This document shows positions 8,236 to 17,821 of a DNA stretch of 64,000 nt, in pieces (position 1 is the stretch's first letter; the number at the start of each line of letters is the position of its first letter). This DNA is from Xylanibacter ruminicola. Lineage in GTDB: Bacteria > Bacteroidota > Bacteroidia > Bacteroidales > Bacteroidaceae. The notes under the pieces are model-generated. The model made no database searches. It saw only the letters and a program-made list of their open reading frames with translations, and had not been told where the DNA came from. The stretch is from assembly GCF_900107775.1 (NCBI RefSeq), contig NZ_FNRF01000001.1, positions 434,001 to 498,000 of the forward strand. The letters run 5' to 3'. The position numbers and the translations under genes were made by a program.

Positions 8236-9234
8236 TTAGTCAGCAACGAGTGTGAAGCGCTGGAAGGCAACGATCTTAAGATCCTTGTCCTGCTTAGCGA
8301 GCCACTGAGCAACAGTAGCCTTGTCGCCGTCGCCGAACTGGAACTCCTGGTCAACCAGGCAGTTCTCCTTCTTGAACTTCTCAACACGACCCTTAGCGAT
8401 ACCCTCAATCATTGGCATCTTCAGGTTAGCCTCGCCCTCAACCTTTGCATCAGCTATGATCTTGCGAGCCTCGTCGGCCTGCTCCTGTGTGAGCCAGCCC
8501 TTAGACATGTTGCTCTCGATGTGATCCTCAGAATCAACCAGGTTGGGGTTCAAACCAGCCTTCTTGAGCTTCATATCAACGAACTTCTGAACCTGCTCCA
8601 GCTTTGACTTCTCAACAGCAGTCTTGTACTCCTCGTCGAGAATCTTTGGATCGATGCTCTGAGCGTCGAGAGCTACTGGCTTCATGGCAGCAACCTGCAT
8701 AGCTACCAGGTGACCCTGCTCGGCAGCGGGCTTGTTGGTCTGAACCATGGTGCAGAGAGTGTTCTTTGCCATGTGGTTGTAGATCTCAATGTTCTCACCC
8801 TCGAGAGTCAGGTAGCCATCCAGCTCCATCTTCTCACCGGTGATACCAGAGCGCTGAGTAACTGCGTCCTGAACCTTCTGACCGTCAGCCAGAGTAAGCT
8901 CCTTAACAGCCTCAATATCCTTAGCCTTAGCAGCAATAGCAGCGTCGAGGATGCTCTGAGTAAGAGCAATGAAATCGGCACCGTTAGCAACGAAGTCGGT
9001 CTCACACTTCAGGGCGATCATAGCAGCGAAGCCATCAACGCTCTTAACGAGTACACAACCATTAGATGTCTCACGGTCGCTACGCTTAGCAGCAATAGCG
9101 AGGCCACGCTCACGCAGAAGCTCCTTGGCCTTGTCGAAGTCGCCCTCAGCCTCGGTCAGAGCCTTCTTTACGTCAGCCAGACCAGCGCCAGTCATTGCGC
9201 GAAGCTTCTTGATATCATCAATTGAAATAGCCAT
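8236..9234 (-). CDS. tsf: Translation elongation factor Ts
   Basis: 332 residues, usual for Bacteroidota EF-Ts. It has the UBA-like N-terminus (IKKLRAMTGAGLADVKKAL) and the signature region ERGLAIAAKRSDRETSNG followed by CETDFVAN. EF-Ts exchanges GDP for GTP on EF-Tu. The gene sits 36 bases after rpsB, the classical rpsB-tsf order, and ends the operon. Confidence 0.97.
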   Translation of the reverse strand: MAISIDDIKKLRAMTGAGLADVKKALTEAEGDFDKAKELLRERGLAIAAKRSDRETSNGCVLVKSVDGFAAMIALKCETDFVANGADFIALTQSILDAAIAAKAKDIEAVKELTLADGQKVQDAVTQRSGITGEKMELDGYLTLEGENIEIYNHMAKNTLCTMVQTNKPAAEQGHLVAMQVAAMKPVALDAQSIDPKILDEEYKTAVEKSKLEQVQKFVDMKLKKAGLNPNLVDSEDHIESNMSKGWLTQEQADEARKIIADAKVEGEANLKMPMIEGIAKGRVEKFKKENCLVDQEFQFGDGDKATVAQWLAKQDKDLKIVAFQRFTLVAD

Positions 9235-9270
9235 TATCTTTTAATTTTTTAATTTTTACATTTTTACATT

Positions 9271-10080
9271 TTACTCAGCAGCAGCCTCAGCCTTTGGCTC
9301 AGCATCCTTGCGAGCCTTGCGTGGAGCACGCTTAGCCTTAGGCTCCTCGCCCTCAGCCTGAGCATCAGCAGCCTTCTCGTCGGCCTTCTCTACCTTACGC
9401 TCCTCGATACCCTCGGCGATAGCGGTGCAGCAGGCATTCAGGATAGCCTCTACAGAGTCCTTAGCATCGTCGTTAGCAGGGATAACGAAGTCGATATTGT
9501 TAGGATCAGAGTTAGTATCAACGATACCGAATACGGGGATACCCAGACGGTTAGCCTCGCGAACGGCAATGTTCTCCTTCATTACATCAACTACGAAGAG
9601 TGCGCTTGGCAGACGAGTCAGATCGGCGATAGAACCCAGGTTCTTCTCCAGCTTAGCACGCTGACGTGTGATCTGCAGCAGCTCACGCTTTGAGAGGTTT
9701 GAGTAGGTTCCATCCTGCATCAGACGGTCGATGTTCGCCATTTTCTTAACGGCCTTACGGATTGTGGGGAAGTTTGTGAGCATACCACCTGGCCAACGCT
9801 CGATAACGTATGGCATGTTGATGCTTGCAGCCTTCTCAGCAACCACTTCCTTTGTCTGTTTTTTAGTAGCGACGAACAGGATTTTCTTGCCACTCTTGGC
9901 AATCTGCTTCAGGGCCTCAGCAGCCTCGTCAACCTTGGCTACTGTCTTATGCAGGTCGATGATGTGAATACCGTTACGCTCTGTGTAGATATAAGGAGCC
10001 ATAGCGGGGTTCCACTTACGCTTCAGGTGACCGAAATGACAGCCAGCCTGCAGCAACTGATCAAAATTTGTTCTTGACAT
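9271..10080 (-). CDS. rpsB: 30S ribosomal protein S2
   Basis: 269 residues. The N-terminus (FDQLLQAGCHFGHLKRKWNP) and core motifs (YIYTERNGIHIIDL, ERWPGGMLTNF) are those of S2. The last ~40 residues are an Ala/Glu/Lys-rich extension with KRAPRKARKD, common in Bacteroidota and probably disordered. It is preceded by a 162-base gap from rpsI with candidate structured RNA. Confidence 0.97.
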   Translation of the reverse strand: MSRTNFDQLLQAGCHFGHLKRKWNPAMAPYIYTERNGIHIIDLHKTVAKVDEAAEALKQIAKSGKKILFVATKKQTKEVVAEKAASINMPYVIERWPGGMLTNFPTIRKAVKKMANIDRLMQDGTYSNLSKRELLQITRQRAKLEKNLGSIADLTRLPSALFVVDVMKENIAVREANRLGIPVFGIVDTNSDPNNIDFVIPANDDAKDSVEAILNACCTAIAEGIEERKVEKADEKAADAQAEGEEPKAKRAPRKARKDAEPKAEAAAE

Positions 10081-10242
10081 TTTCTTAATGCTTTTAAATT
10101 GTTTACTTTCTTTTGAATTCTTTTAACCGCTACGCTTGTAAAAGCGCTAAGGCGATTACTTTTTGTTAGAATCAGCCCGATGGTAGTCCAAAGGAATCCT
10201 GCGGGTTTAGATACTAAACTATCGCTAAGTTCTTCAGCGGGA
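10081..10242 (-). promoter_or_regulatory. Candidate S2 leader between rpsI and rpsB
   Basis: This 162-base gap is long for an operon whose other spacing is 9-36 bases. On the minus strand it holds AATCC ... GGATT pairing that encloses a GTTTAG-TATC-TAAAC hairpin, then AGCGC/GCGCT-like pairing before an A-rich approach to the start. A feedback-regulatory leader for S2 is a reasonable inference; no promoter box is clear. Confidence 0.4.
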
Positions 10243-10629
10243 TTAACGCTTACTGAACTGGAAGCGACGACGTGCCTTTGGACGACCTGGCTTCTTACGC
10301 TCAACCTCACGGCTATCACGTGTCATGAAACCTGCATCCTTCAGCTTCTTCTTATCCTCTTCGTTGATCTTCACGAGAGCGCGGGCAATTGCGAGACGCA
10401 GAGCCTGACTCTGACCTGTGAAACCACCTCCGTCGAGGTTTGCCTTGATGTCATACTTCTCAGCTACTTCGAGCAGTGCGAGTGGCTGCTTAACCACATA
10501 CTGCAGGATAGCTGATGGGAAATATACCTCTAAATCTTTCTTGTTGATCGTAATCTTACCAGTACCCTCTGTTACGTATACACGGGCTACAGAGCTCTTA
10601 CGACGACCTATTGCGTTAATTACTTCCAT
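10243..10629 (-). CDS. rpsI: 30S ribosomal protein S9
   Basis: 128 residues with the full S9 pattern: NAIGRRKSSVARVYVTEG at the N-terminus, GGGFTGQSQALRLAIARAL in the middle and the basic C-terminal tail KARRRFQFSKR that reaches the decoding centre. It lies 9 bases after rplM, the universal rplM-rpsI pair. Confidence 0.97.
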   Translation of the reverse strand: MEVINAIGRRKSSVARVYVTEGTGKITINKKDLEVYFPSAILQYVVKQPLALLEVAEKYDIKANLDGGGFTGQSQALRLAIARALVKINEEDKKKLKDAGFMTRDSREVERKKPGRPKARRRFQFSKR

Positions 10630-10638
10630 CTTTCCTTA

Positions 10639-11100
10639 TTATTTATACTGGTTAATATCAATAGTCTTTGGCTGCTGAGCGGCATGTGGATGCTCGGTAC
10701 CCTCATAGATGAAGAGGTTATTCAGCAGGCTGCGGCCCAGAGGACCCTTTGGCAGCATACCCTTAACGGCATGACGCAGCATCTTGTCAACACCACCGTT
10801 CTTCTTGCGAAGCTCAGCAGGAGTATTGAAGCGCTGACCACCAGGATAACCTGTGTAGCGGGTATAAACCTTATCGGTCTCTTTCTTACCAGTGAAAACT
10901 ACCTTATCGGCGTTGATAAGGATTACATTGTCACCACAGTCAACGTGTGGAGTGAAAGTTGGCTTGTACTTTCCGCGGATCAGCTTAGCTACCTTTGAAG
11001 CGAGACGACCAACAACCTGGTCTGTGGCATCGATTACCACCCACTCCTTCTTTGCTGTTTCCTTGTTTACAGAAAGTGTCTTGTAACTCAAAGTGTTCAT
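10639..11100 (-). CDS. rplM: 50S ribosomal protein L13
   Basis: 153 residues. Motifs include WVVIDATDQVVGRLASKVA, GDNVILINADK and MLRHAVKGMLPKGPLGR, all standard for L13. I chose the ATG at 11100 (MNTLSYKTLSVNKETAKKEW) over the longer frame, which would start inside the leader. First gene of the operon rplM-rpsI-rpsB-tsf. Confidence 0.97.
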   Translation of the reverse strand: MNTLSYKTLSVNKETAKKEWVVIDATDQVVGRLASKVAKLIRGKYKPTFTPHVDCGDNVILINADKVVFTGKKETDKVYTRYTGYPGGQRFNTPAELRKKNGGVDKMLRHAVKGMLPKGPLGRSLLNNLFIYEGTEHPHAAQQPKTIDINQYK

Positions 11101-11295
11101 TTTTAAATTTACTACTAAAAAACAGTTTAACTTATAATTAAATATGTACGCGCATAAACTCACTCCCAGGGTCTAACTCCCGGTTGTCAGTCTAACGTCG
11201 CAAGAAACGCTGATTCACGAACCGCCATGCCCGGCCAAAGACACCGCTATTCACACAACATTTCACGGGGATTCTAAGTCTCTCCCCTAAATCGG
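11101..11295 (-). promoter_or_regulatory. Long structured leader of rplM
   Basis: About 190 untranslated bases separate the promoter from rplM. They are far more GC-rich than an ordinary Bacteroidota leader, with GGGGAGAGACTTAGAATCCCC near the 5' end and CCGGGAGTTAGACCCTGGGAG near the 3' end, both able to pair locally. This is the usual look of an autoregulatory ribosomal-protein leader. I did not match it to a named family. Confidence 0.5.
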
Positions 11296-11299
11296 TGTG

Positions 11300-11307
11300 C
11301 AAAGGTA
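11300..11307 (-). promoter_or_regulatory. Promoter -7 box of the rplM operon
   Basis: The minus strand reads TACCTTTG followed by C, a strong Bacteroidota -7 box. Confidence 0.7.
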
Positions 11308-11347
11308 CTAACTATTTTTATTATATAAGGTACGCGCAAAAGAAAAA

Positions 11348-11374
11348 AGCGTCAAATTTAGACAAATTTAACGC
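11348..11374 (-). terminator. Terminator after pnp
   Basis: AGCGTTAAATTT pairs with AAATTTGACGCT (one G-U) around a short loop, followed on the minus strand by TTTTTTCTTTT. It lies 27 bases past the pnp stop. Confidence 0.8.
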
Positions 11375-11400
11375 TTTTCTGTATTTTTAAGATTTCTTTC

Positions 11401-13743
11401 TTAGAAATCCATGTTATCTAACGAGTCGCTGAAGTCCTTTGGCTTTTCCTCTTTTGGAGCCTCAGTCTGCTGCTGCTCAGGACGTGGGCGGCGCTCACCA
11501 TGACGCTCACCGTTGCGACGATCGCCACGGTCGGGACGACGGTCACGACGCTCGCCATTACGCTCTGGGCGCTCACGACGCTCACCACGAGCAGGACGCT
11601 CAACATAATCGGCAGGCTTCTCAATCAGTACACGATGAGAGAGCTTGTACTTACCTGTCTTAGGATCAATCTCCAGGAGCTTAACCTGAATGTGGTCGCC
11701 CTCCTTGATACCAGCCTCTTCAACGGTCTCAAGGCGCTTCCAGTCGATCTCGCTGATGTGCAACAGACCGTCCTTACCAGGCATAATCTCAACAAAGCAT
11801 CCGTAAGGCATGATAGAACGAACCACACCGTCGTAAACCTCGCCTACCTCAGGAATAGCTACGATAGCCTTAATCTTACCGATAGCGGCATCGATGCTCT
11901 CCTTGTTAGGAGCTGATACCTGAACCTTACCTACACCGTCAACCTCGTCGATAGTGATAGTAGCACCAGTATCCTCCTGCATCTGCTGGATAATCTTACC
12001 ACCAGGGCCGATTACAGCACCGATGAACTCCTTAGGAATCTCCATCTGAACGATGCGAGGAACCTGAGGCTTCATCTCAGCACGTGGCTCAGCGATAGTA
12101 TCGGTCAGGCACTTCAGGATGTGCTCACGACCGGCCTTAGCCTGCATCAGAGCCTTCTCGAGAATGTCGAAGCTCAAACCATCACACTTGATATCCATCT
12201 GAGTAGCGGTCAGACCATCCTTTGTACCGGTGGTCTTGAAGTCCATATCACCCAGGTGGTCCTCGTCGCCGAGGATATCGCTCAATACAGCGTACTTATC
12301 TTCTCCAGGATTCTTGATCAGACCCATGGCGATACCCGAAACAGGCTTCTTCATAGGAACACCGGCGTCCATCAGGGCGAGTGTACCAGCACATACGGTA
12401 GCCATTGATGAAGAACCATTAGACTCAAGGATCTGGCTTACCAGACGAACTGTGTAAGGGAAGTCCTCAGGAATCTGGCCCTTCAGTCCACGCCATGCCA
12501 GGTGACCGTGACCAATCTCACGACGACCTACGCCACGCTGGGCCTTGGCCTCACCAGTACAGAATGGAGGGAAGTTATAGTGCAGCAAGAAGCGCTGATA
12601 ACCATGCTCAAGCACGTCGTCAACCATCTTTTCATCAAGCTTAGTACCCAGAGTACAGGTAGAAAGCGACTGTGTCTCACCACGAGTAAAGATTGAGCTT
12701 CCGTGAGGCATTGGCAGAGGCGAAACCTCGCACCAGATAGGACGGATCTCGTCGGTCTTACGACCATCGAGACGGATACCCTCGTCGAGGATACAACGGC
12801 GCATAGCGTCGCGCTCAACGTCATGATAGTAACGATCCATCATGGCATACTTCTCTTCCATCTCATCCTCAGTCAGATCGGCATGCTCAGCAGCATACTT
12901 CTCCTTGAAGTCTGTCAGGATCTTCTCGAAGGCATCAGCACGGTCCTGCTTGGGCAGAGCCTGCTTGGTAACATCGTAAGCGGGCTGGTACAGCTCCTTG
13001 TTCATACGCTCACGCAGCTCCTCATCGTTCACCTCGTGGTCGTACTCACGCTTAACATCCTTACCAAGTTCCTTTGAGAGTTCAGCCTGAAGCTCACACA
13101 TTGGCTTGATAGCAGCCATAGCAGCCTTCAGAGCGCCGATCATATCCTGTTCTGACACCTCTTTCATCTCTCCCTCTACCATCATAATGTTCTCGGCCGA
13201 TGCACCAACCATGATGTCCATATCGGCGTCCTTCATCTGCTCGAAGGTAGGATCGATAACATACTCACCGTTGACACGGGCTACGCGAACCTCACTGATG
13301 GGGCACTCGAATGGGATATCCGAGCAAGCCAGAGCAGCCGAAGCAGCAAAACCTGCAAGGGCGTCGGGCTGATCAACACCATCGGCTGAGAGCAGCATTA
13401 CATTCACAAATACCTCAGCGTGATAGTTCGAAGGGAAGAGTGGACGAAGAACACGGTCCACCAGTCGTGATGTCAGGATTTCGTTGTCGCTGGCTTTGCC
13501 TTCGCGCTTGGTAAATCCACCGGGGAAACGTCCGGCTGCGCTGTACTGTTCACGATAATCTACCTGCAAAGGCATAAAATCTGTTCCGGGAACTGCATCT
13601 TTTGCGGCACAAACAGTGGCGAGCAATACGGTGTTGTTCATACGCAGAACAACAGAGCCGTCGGTCTGTTTTGCCACTTTCCCGGTTTCAATGGTGATGG
13701 TACGTCCATCAGCCAATTGAAGGGTCTTTGTAATTACGTTCAT
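11401..13743 (-). CDS. pnp: Polyribonucleotide nucleotidyltransferase
   Basis: 780 residues. It has two RNase PH repeats ([20 protein letters not shown] in the first, [16 protein letters not shown] in the second). KH follows ([19 protein letters not shown]), then S1 ([18 protein letters not shown]). The final ~65 residues are an Arg/Gly/Glu-rich tail ([20 protein letters not shown]), an extension that could add RNA binding. PNPase degrades RNA phosphorolytically from the 3' end. ATG at 13743 gives the standard [10 protein letters not shown] start; the longer frame precedes the true leader. The repetitive DNA at 11480-11600 is simply the codons of the tail. Confidence 0.96.
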   Translation of the reverse strand: MNVITKTLQLADGRTITIETGKVAKQTDGSVVLRMNNTVLLATVCAAKDAVPGTDFMPLQVDYREQYSAAGRFPGGFTKREGKASDNEILTSRLVDRVLRPLFPSNYHAEVFVNVMLLSADGVDQPDALAGFAASAALACSDIPFECPISEVRVARVNGEYVIDPTFEQMKDADMDIMVGASAENIMMVEGEMKEVSEQDMIGALKAAMAAIKPMCELQAELSKELGKDVKREYDHEVNDEELRERMNKELYQPAYDVTKQALPKQDRADAFEKILTDFKEKYAAEHADLTEDEMEEKYAMMDRYYHDVERDAMRRCILDEGIRLDGRKTDEIRPIWCEVSPLPMPHGSSIFTRGETQSLSTCTLGTKLDEKMVDDVLEHGYQRFLLHYNFPPFCTGEAKAQRGVGRREIGHGHLAWRGLKGQIPEDFPYTVRLVSQILESNGSSSMATVCAGTLALMDAGVPMKKPVSGIAMGLIKNPGEDKYAVLSDILGDEDHLGDMDFKTTGTKDGLTATQMDIKCDGLSFDILEKALMQAKAGREHILKCLTDTIAEPRAEMKPQVPRIVQMEIPKEFIGAVIGPGGKIIQQMQEDTGATITIDEVDGVGKVQVSAPNKESIDAAIGKIKAIVAIPEVGEVYDGVVRSIMPYGCFVEIMPGKDGLLHISEIDWKRLETVEEAGIKEGDHIQVKLLEIDPKTGKYKLSHRVLIEKPADYVERPARGERRERPERNGERRDRRPDRGDRRNGERHGERRPRPEQQQTEAPKEEKPKDFSDSLDNMDF

Positions 13744-13777
13744 CTTAATAAAACATCTAAAATATAAAAAACAGCCG

Positions 13778-13785
13778 CAAAGATA
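13778..13785 (-). promoter_or_regulatory. Promoter -7 box of pnp
   Basis: The minus strand reads TATCTTTG followed by C, 35 bases upstream of the pnp start. Confidence 0.65.
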
Positions 13786-13869
13786 CACATAATTATATTA
13801 ATAAACGAGAAAACTCAATATTTTTTTTAATTTTTCACTATTCCTCTTCACTATTCACTAAAAAAATTA

Positions 13870-13877
13870 TATCTTTG
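13870..13877 (+). promoter_or_regulatory. Promoter -7 box of the DUF4369 lipoprotein gene
   Basis: TATCTTTG followed by C, 32 bases upstream of the ATG at 13909, divergent from the pnp promoter. Confidence 0.65.
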
Positions 13878-13908
13878 CACCCGCAAAACGAAATTCTAAT
13901 TAGAAAAA

Positions 13909-15063
13909 ATGAAACATATTTGTAAAGCAGCAGCCGTAGTTCTGGCTGCATTATCGATTGCCTCGTGCAACAACAATAAGTTTACCGTTGAGGGCCAGAT
14001 TGCCGGTGCTAAGGATTCTGTGCTCTACTTCGAAAACGTAGGTTTGGAGGGCATTAACGTGCTCGACTCTGTAAAGCTTAACGACAATGGCGACTTCTCG
14101 TTCAGTCAGGATGCCACTACAGCCCCTGAGTTCTATCGTTTGCGCATTGCCGACCAGATTATCAACGTAAGCATCGATTCTACCGAGACTGTTCAGGTTA
14201 AGGGTCAGTATCCTGGTATGGCATCAAACTACACCATCAGCGGTTCTGAGAACTGTGAGAAGATTCGCGAGCTGGCACTCAAGCAGATCGACCTGCAGGC
14301 TAAGGCCATCGCGCTGCAGAGCAACACCGAGTTAGGCATTGCCAAGGCCAACGACAGCATCCAGAGCATGATTAACGCTTACAAGGAAGAGGTTAAGCGC
14401 AACTATATCTACAAAGAGCCTTACAAGGCATATGCCTACTTCGCTCTGTTCCAGGCTATCGGCAACTACCTGATTTTCAATCCTCGTGCCAACAAGGAAG
14501 ATATCAAGGCTTTTGCAGCCGTTGCTACCAGCTGGGACACTTATTACCCACACGCTGAGCGCGGACAGAACCTGCACAACATTGCCATCGAGGGCATGAA
14601 GAACCAGCGTATTGTAGCAGCCCAGAATGCTGATATCCAGATTGAAGCCAGCAAGGTACAGGAGGCAGGCGTACTTGATATCGCTCTGCTCGACAACAAA
14701 GGTAACATGCGCCATCTGACAGATTTGAAGGGTCAGGTTGTACTGCTCGACTTCCATGTATTTGCTCTCAAGGATTCTCCTGCACGCATCATCCAGCTGC
14801 GCGAATTGTATAATAAATATCACGCACAGGGCCTGGAGATTTTCCAGGTAAGCCTCGACAGCGACGAGCACTTCTGGAAACAGCAGACAGCTGCACTGCC
14901 TTGGATTAGCGTTCGCGACGAGGACGGCGCAGGTTCACAGCGTCTGACACTCTACAACATTCAGGCTGTTCCCGACTTCTTTGTTATCGACCGCGGCAAC
15001 AACCTGGTTAAGCGAGCTGCTCAGATAGCAGACCTTGAAGCTGAAATCAAAAAGCTTTTGTAA
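13909..15063 (+). CDS. DUF4369/thioredoxin-fold lipoprotein lacking CXXC
   Basis: 384 residues. A lipoprotein signal (MKHICKAAAVVLAALSIASC) leads into a DUF4369-type beta domain (about 25-110) and a helical linker. The C-terminal thioredoxin/AhpC-TSA-like fold reads LKGQVVLLDFHVFALKDSPA, then LEIFQVSLDSDEHFWKQ and VPDFFVIDRGN. In family relatives the position after LLDF holds WASWCGPC; here it reads HVFALKDS, so the redox cysteine pair is missing. It is therefore unlikely to be a thiol-disulfide oxidoreductase and may be structural or ligand-binding. Single gene with its own promoter and terminator. Confidence 0.8.
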   Translation: MKHICKAAAVVLAALSIASCNNNKFTVEGQIAGAKDSVLYFENVGLEGINVLDSVKLNDNGDFSFSQDATTAPEFYRLRIADQIINVSIDSTETVQVKGQYPGMASNYTISGSENCEKIRELALKQIDLQAKAIALQSNTELGIAKANDSIQSMINAYKEEVKRNYIYKEPYKAYAYFALFQAIGNYLIFNPRANKEDIKAFAAVATSWDTYYPHAERGQNLHNIAIEGMKNQRIVAAQNADIQIEASKVQEAGVLDIALLDNKGNMRHLTDLKGQVVLLDFHVFALKDSPARIIQLRELYNKYHAQGLEIFQVSLDSDEHFWKQQTAALPWISVRDEDGAGSQRLTLYNIQAVPDFFVIDRGNNLVKRAAQIADLEAEIKKLL

Positions 15064-15069
15064 ATAAAT

Positions 15070-15102
15070 AATCCCTTCCGATTCTGGAAGGGATTTTTCT
15101 TT
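15070..15102 (+). terminator. Terminator after DUF4369 lipoprotein
   Basis: ATCCCTTCC and GGAAGGGAT pair perfectly around GATTCT, followed by TTTTCTTTTT. Confidence 0.85.
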
Positions 15103-15390
15103 TTAGTACTTGCGCTTAGGATTCCTGGGGAACCAGCCTTTCTCTACACGTTTCTTTTGAGCAAACAGCTCACCGATGCCCCACAAGGCGGAGGCGCCAA
15201 ACACACCTACGATAGACGAAAGGATAGCATTCTCGATAAACAGGGCGCCAGCGATGCAAGCCAACCCCACAATGAGATATACAATCCAGGGACGTGTGCC
15301 CCAATAATACTCGGTTTTAATAACAATCGGATGCCACACGCCAATAGCCAGGAAAGTACTGGCAGCTATAATAATACCTGTAAAATACAT
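15103..15390 (-). CDS. DUF4491 family small membrane protein
   Basis: 95 residues with three hydrophobic segments (about 3-20, 33-50 and 55-75) and a basic C-terminal tail (KKRVEKGWFPRNPKRK). Length and features such as IGVWHPIVIKTEYYWG fit DUF4491, an uncharacterised Bacteroidota inner-membrane family. It lies 10 bases after the esterase stop and is probably co-transcribed with it. Confidence 0.82.
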   Translation of the reverse strand: MYFTGIIIAASTFLAIGVWHPIVIKTEYYWGTRPWIVYLIVGLACIAGALFIENAILSSIVGVFGASALWGIGELFAQKKRVEKGWFPRNPKRKY

Positions 15391-15400
15391 ACGCTACAAT

Positions 15401-16249
15401 TTAGAAACTTTTTAACCAGGCTTTCAACTCGAAAACCATCTCGTAATGATAGGCAAAGGTTTCGCGATAACCCCAACCATGACCACCTGTAGGATAGATA
15501 TGGATTGAAGCTGGCACATCATGCTTATACAGCTGCTGATAGTAGTTAAAGCCATTGGCAGCAGGCACAGCTTTATCGTCGTCGCTCAGCGCCAAGAAAG
15601 CACGTGGTGTGGTACGATTCACCTGCAAATCATTACTAAACTCAAACTCCAACTTCTTATACTCCTTCAGCGCTTTCTTATCCTTAGGCGCTTCACCCAA
15701 CAGGTTATCATGCGAGCCCTTATGCGTATAACCTAAATCCATGGTAATTACTGGATAGAAAAGAATCTGAAAGTTAGGCGCAGTATCGCCTTTGGCATGA
15801 GTAGCGATGGTAGAAGCCAGATGACCACCAGCCGAGAATCCCATAATGCCCACATCGTTTGGATTAATATGCCACTCGGCCGCATTGCGGCGAACCAACT
15901 TCATAGCTTCCTCAGCATCAGAGATAGGCACCATACGGTTACCATGAGGCATACGATATTTCAGTACAATCAGAGCGACGCCCTGCGTATTAAAGAAAGG
16001 CGCCCACTGATGTCCCTCGTGGCCCATAGCCAGATGACTATAACCGCCACCAGGACAGCACACTACAGCGCGACCAGTAGCCTCGTTGGCATCGGGCAGA
16101 TAAACAGTTAGTTCAGCCTGATCATTACCATCCGAACTCACTACTTCTGGTCCATTTGGCCAGAGCGGCATGGTGGTAGGTTTCTGTGCAAAAATAGTTG
16201 TCGAAAGAGTCAGCAATGCTGCTGATAATAGGATTCTAACACACTTCAT
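15401..16249 (-). CDS. Exported alpha/beta-hydrolase esterase
   Basis: 282 residues. A signal peptide ends near AQK (residue 22). The oxyanion-hole motif CCPGGGYSHLA and nucleophile elbow GFSAGGHLAS (Ser in GFSAG) define the alpha/beta-hydrolase fold, with the late DDDKAVP and GGHGWGY segments supplying Asp and His. It resembles the BD-FAE/acetyl-xylan-esterase-like group used in plant polysaccharide deacetylation. Substrate is not proven. The divergent sialate-esterase-like gene suggests a small carbohydrate-ester locus. Confidence 0.82.
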   Translation of the reverse strand: MKCVRILLSAALLTLSTTIFAQKPTTMPLWPNGPEVVSSDGNDQAELTVYLPDANEATGRAVVCCPGGGYSHLAMGHEGHQWAPFFNTQGVALIVLKYRMPHGNRMVPISDAEEAMKLVRRNAAEWHINPNDVGIMGFSAGGHLASTIATHAKGDTAPNFQILFYPVITMDLGYTHKGSHDNLLGEAPKDKKALKEYKKLEFEFSNDLQVNRTTPRAFLALSDDDKAVPAANGFNYYQQLYKHDVPASIHIYPTGGHGWGYRETFAYHYEMVFELKAWLKSF

Positions 16250-16274
16250 TGTTTTAATAATTTTAATTTTGGCG

Positions 16275-16282
16275 CAAAGGTA
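16275..16282 (-). promoter_or_regulatory. Promoter -7 box of the esterase/DUF4491 unit
   Basis: The minus strand reads TACCTTTG followed by CGCC, 26 bases upstream of the start. Confidence 0.65.
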
Positions 16283-16325
16283 CTAAAAAAAAGCTACGGA
16301 TTACGTGGTTTTTACGGATTTTTAT

Positions 16326-16333
16326 TATCTTTG
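16326..16333 (+). promoter_or_regulatory. Promoter -7 box of the sialate O-acetylesterase-like gene
   Basis: TATCTTTG followed by C, 31 bases upstream of the ATG at 16365, divergent from the promoter at 16275. Confidence 0.65.
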
Positions 16334-16364
16334 CAGGCAGAAACTTGAAACTTTACGATAAATT

Positions 16365-17816
16365 ATGAAGAAAATCTTAGCTATTACAGCTCTTGCATTG
16401 TTTACATTTGGCAGTCAGGCCAAAGTAAAATTGCCCCATCTGATTGGCGACAATATGATTTTACAACAGCAAACCGACGCCCGCCTGTGGGGATGGGCCA
16501 AACCTGGACAAACGGTAAAGGTAACCACCTCGTGGCGCAACGAAACGGCTACAGCCAAAGCCAACAAGCAGGGCGAGTGGCTGGTAAAAGTAAAGACACC
16601 CAAAGCCAGCTACACCCCACTATCCATTACGTTCGACGATGGCGACAAGCTTACAATCAACAACGTACTGGCAGGCGAGGTATGGGTATGCGCGGGGCAA
16701 TCAAATATGGAAATGCCCGTTAAGGGGTTCTGGATGTGTCCTGTAAAGGATTATAACCAGGTAGTGATTGATGCCAAGAACCATGCTGGCGTACGAAGCG
16801 TAAAGATTCCCAGCGTAATGGCTGCCACGCCCCAGAACGATGCCCAGTGCGAATGGCGCGTCTGCTCACCTAAAACCGTTGGCGATTTCTCGGCCACAGG
16901 CTATTTCTTCGCCCGCACCGTTCATCAGGCACTCGACATCCCCATCGGACTCATCGAAGCCAACAAAGGCGGCTCGCGTGTAGAAAGTTGGCTCACCAAG
17001 GAGAATCTGGAGAAATACACCAACGATCCTACCGACTCTGTTGAGATTTGCAAAAAGTGGGCCCAGTACGACTACCATCGTTCGCTACTATGGGGCAATG
17101 GTACGTTTAACCCAATCCTTAACTTCACCGTTAAAGGCATCCTCTTCTATCAGGGCTGCTCGAACGTTGGCGATCCTGGCGACCAGTATTCTCAGCACCT
17201 GAAACTTTTGGTCGATCAGTGGCGCAGTCAGTTTGCTTTAGGAGAGATTCCCTTCTACTTTGTACAGATAGCTCCCTATCGTTACGACGATGACAACAAT
17301 GCTACCAGCGGCGCCCTGCTGCGCGAACAGCAGTTCAAGGCTCAGCAGCTGATTCCTAACAGCTCGCTGGTATGCACCAACGATCTGGTATATCCCTACG
17401 AGTACAGTCAGATTCATCCTACCCAGAAGCAGCAGGTAGGCGAGCGTCTGGCCTATACAGCCTTGGTTCGCGACTATGGTTTTGAGGGCGTTCTCTACCA
17501 AAGTTCAACTTTTAAGGACATGAACATTAAGGACGATGCCATCTACATCCACTTAGACAACAACTACCACACCGACGCCCCATTCGAAGACATCCAAGGC
17601 TTTGAGATTGCAGGCGACGACAAGGTATTCTATCCCGCTCAGGCCCAGCACTTCTGGCAGCCTGGCGGCGGCTATTGGGACGAGGCCATCAAGGTATCAT
17701 CGCCCCAGGTAAAAAAGCCCGTGGCTGTACGCTATTGCTTTAAAAATTTCCAGATAGGCAACGTAAAGAACGGCGCCAATCTGCCATTATTCCCATTCAG
17801 AACTGATAACTGGTAA
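16365..17816 (+). CDS. Sialate O-acetylesterase-like SGNH hydrolase
   Basis: 483 residues. A signal peptide (about 1-19) leads into a beta-sandwich domain and then the SASA/DUF303-type SGNH domain. Block I is WVCAGQSNMEMP with catalytic Ser113. NKGGSRVESW and FYQGCSNVGD mark further blocks, and the late IHPTQKQQVGERLA carries the catalytic His. These enzymes remove O-acetyl groups from sialic acids or from xylan. With the divergent esterase this fits secreted polysaccharide deacetylation. The Nudix gene follows after 5 bases and is probably co-transcribed. Confidence 0.88.
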   Translation: MKKILAITALALFTFGSQAKVKLPHLIGDNMILQQQTDARLWGWAKPGQTVKVTTSWRNETATAKANKQGEWLVKVKTPKASYTPLSITFDDGDKLTINNVLAGEVWVCAGQSNMEMPVKGFWMCPVKDYNQVVIDAKNHAGVRSVKIPSVMAATPQNDAQCEWRVCSPKTVGDFSATGYFFARTVHQALDIPIGLIEANKGGSRVESWLTKENLEKYTNDPTDSVEICKKWAQYDYHRSLLWGNGTFNPILNFTVKGILFYQGCSNVGDPGDQYSQHLKLLVDQWRSQFALGEIPFYFVQIAPYRYDDDNNATSGALLREQQFKAQQLIPNSSLVCTNDLVYPYEYSQIHPTQKQQVGERLAYTALVRDYGFEGVLYQSSTFKDMNIKDDAIYIHLDNNYHTDAPFEDIQGFEIAGDDKVFYPAQAQHFWQPGGGYWDEAIKVSSPQVKKPVAVRYCFKNFQIGNVKNGANLPLFPFRTDNW

Positions 17817-17821
17817 CGCTT

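Noticed and set aside
10023..10319. Minus-strand frame spanning the rpsI-rpsB gap
   Set aside because: It overlaps the ends of both ribosomal-protein genes out of frame; the gap is better read as an RNA leader.
11430..11620. Repetitive GC-rich stretch that looks like a tandem repeat
   Set aside because: It is the coding DNA of the Arg/Gly/Glu-rich tail of PNPase; the repeats follow CGC/CGT codons in frame.
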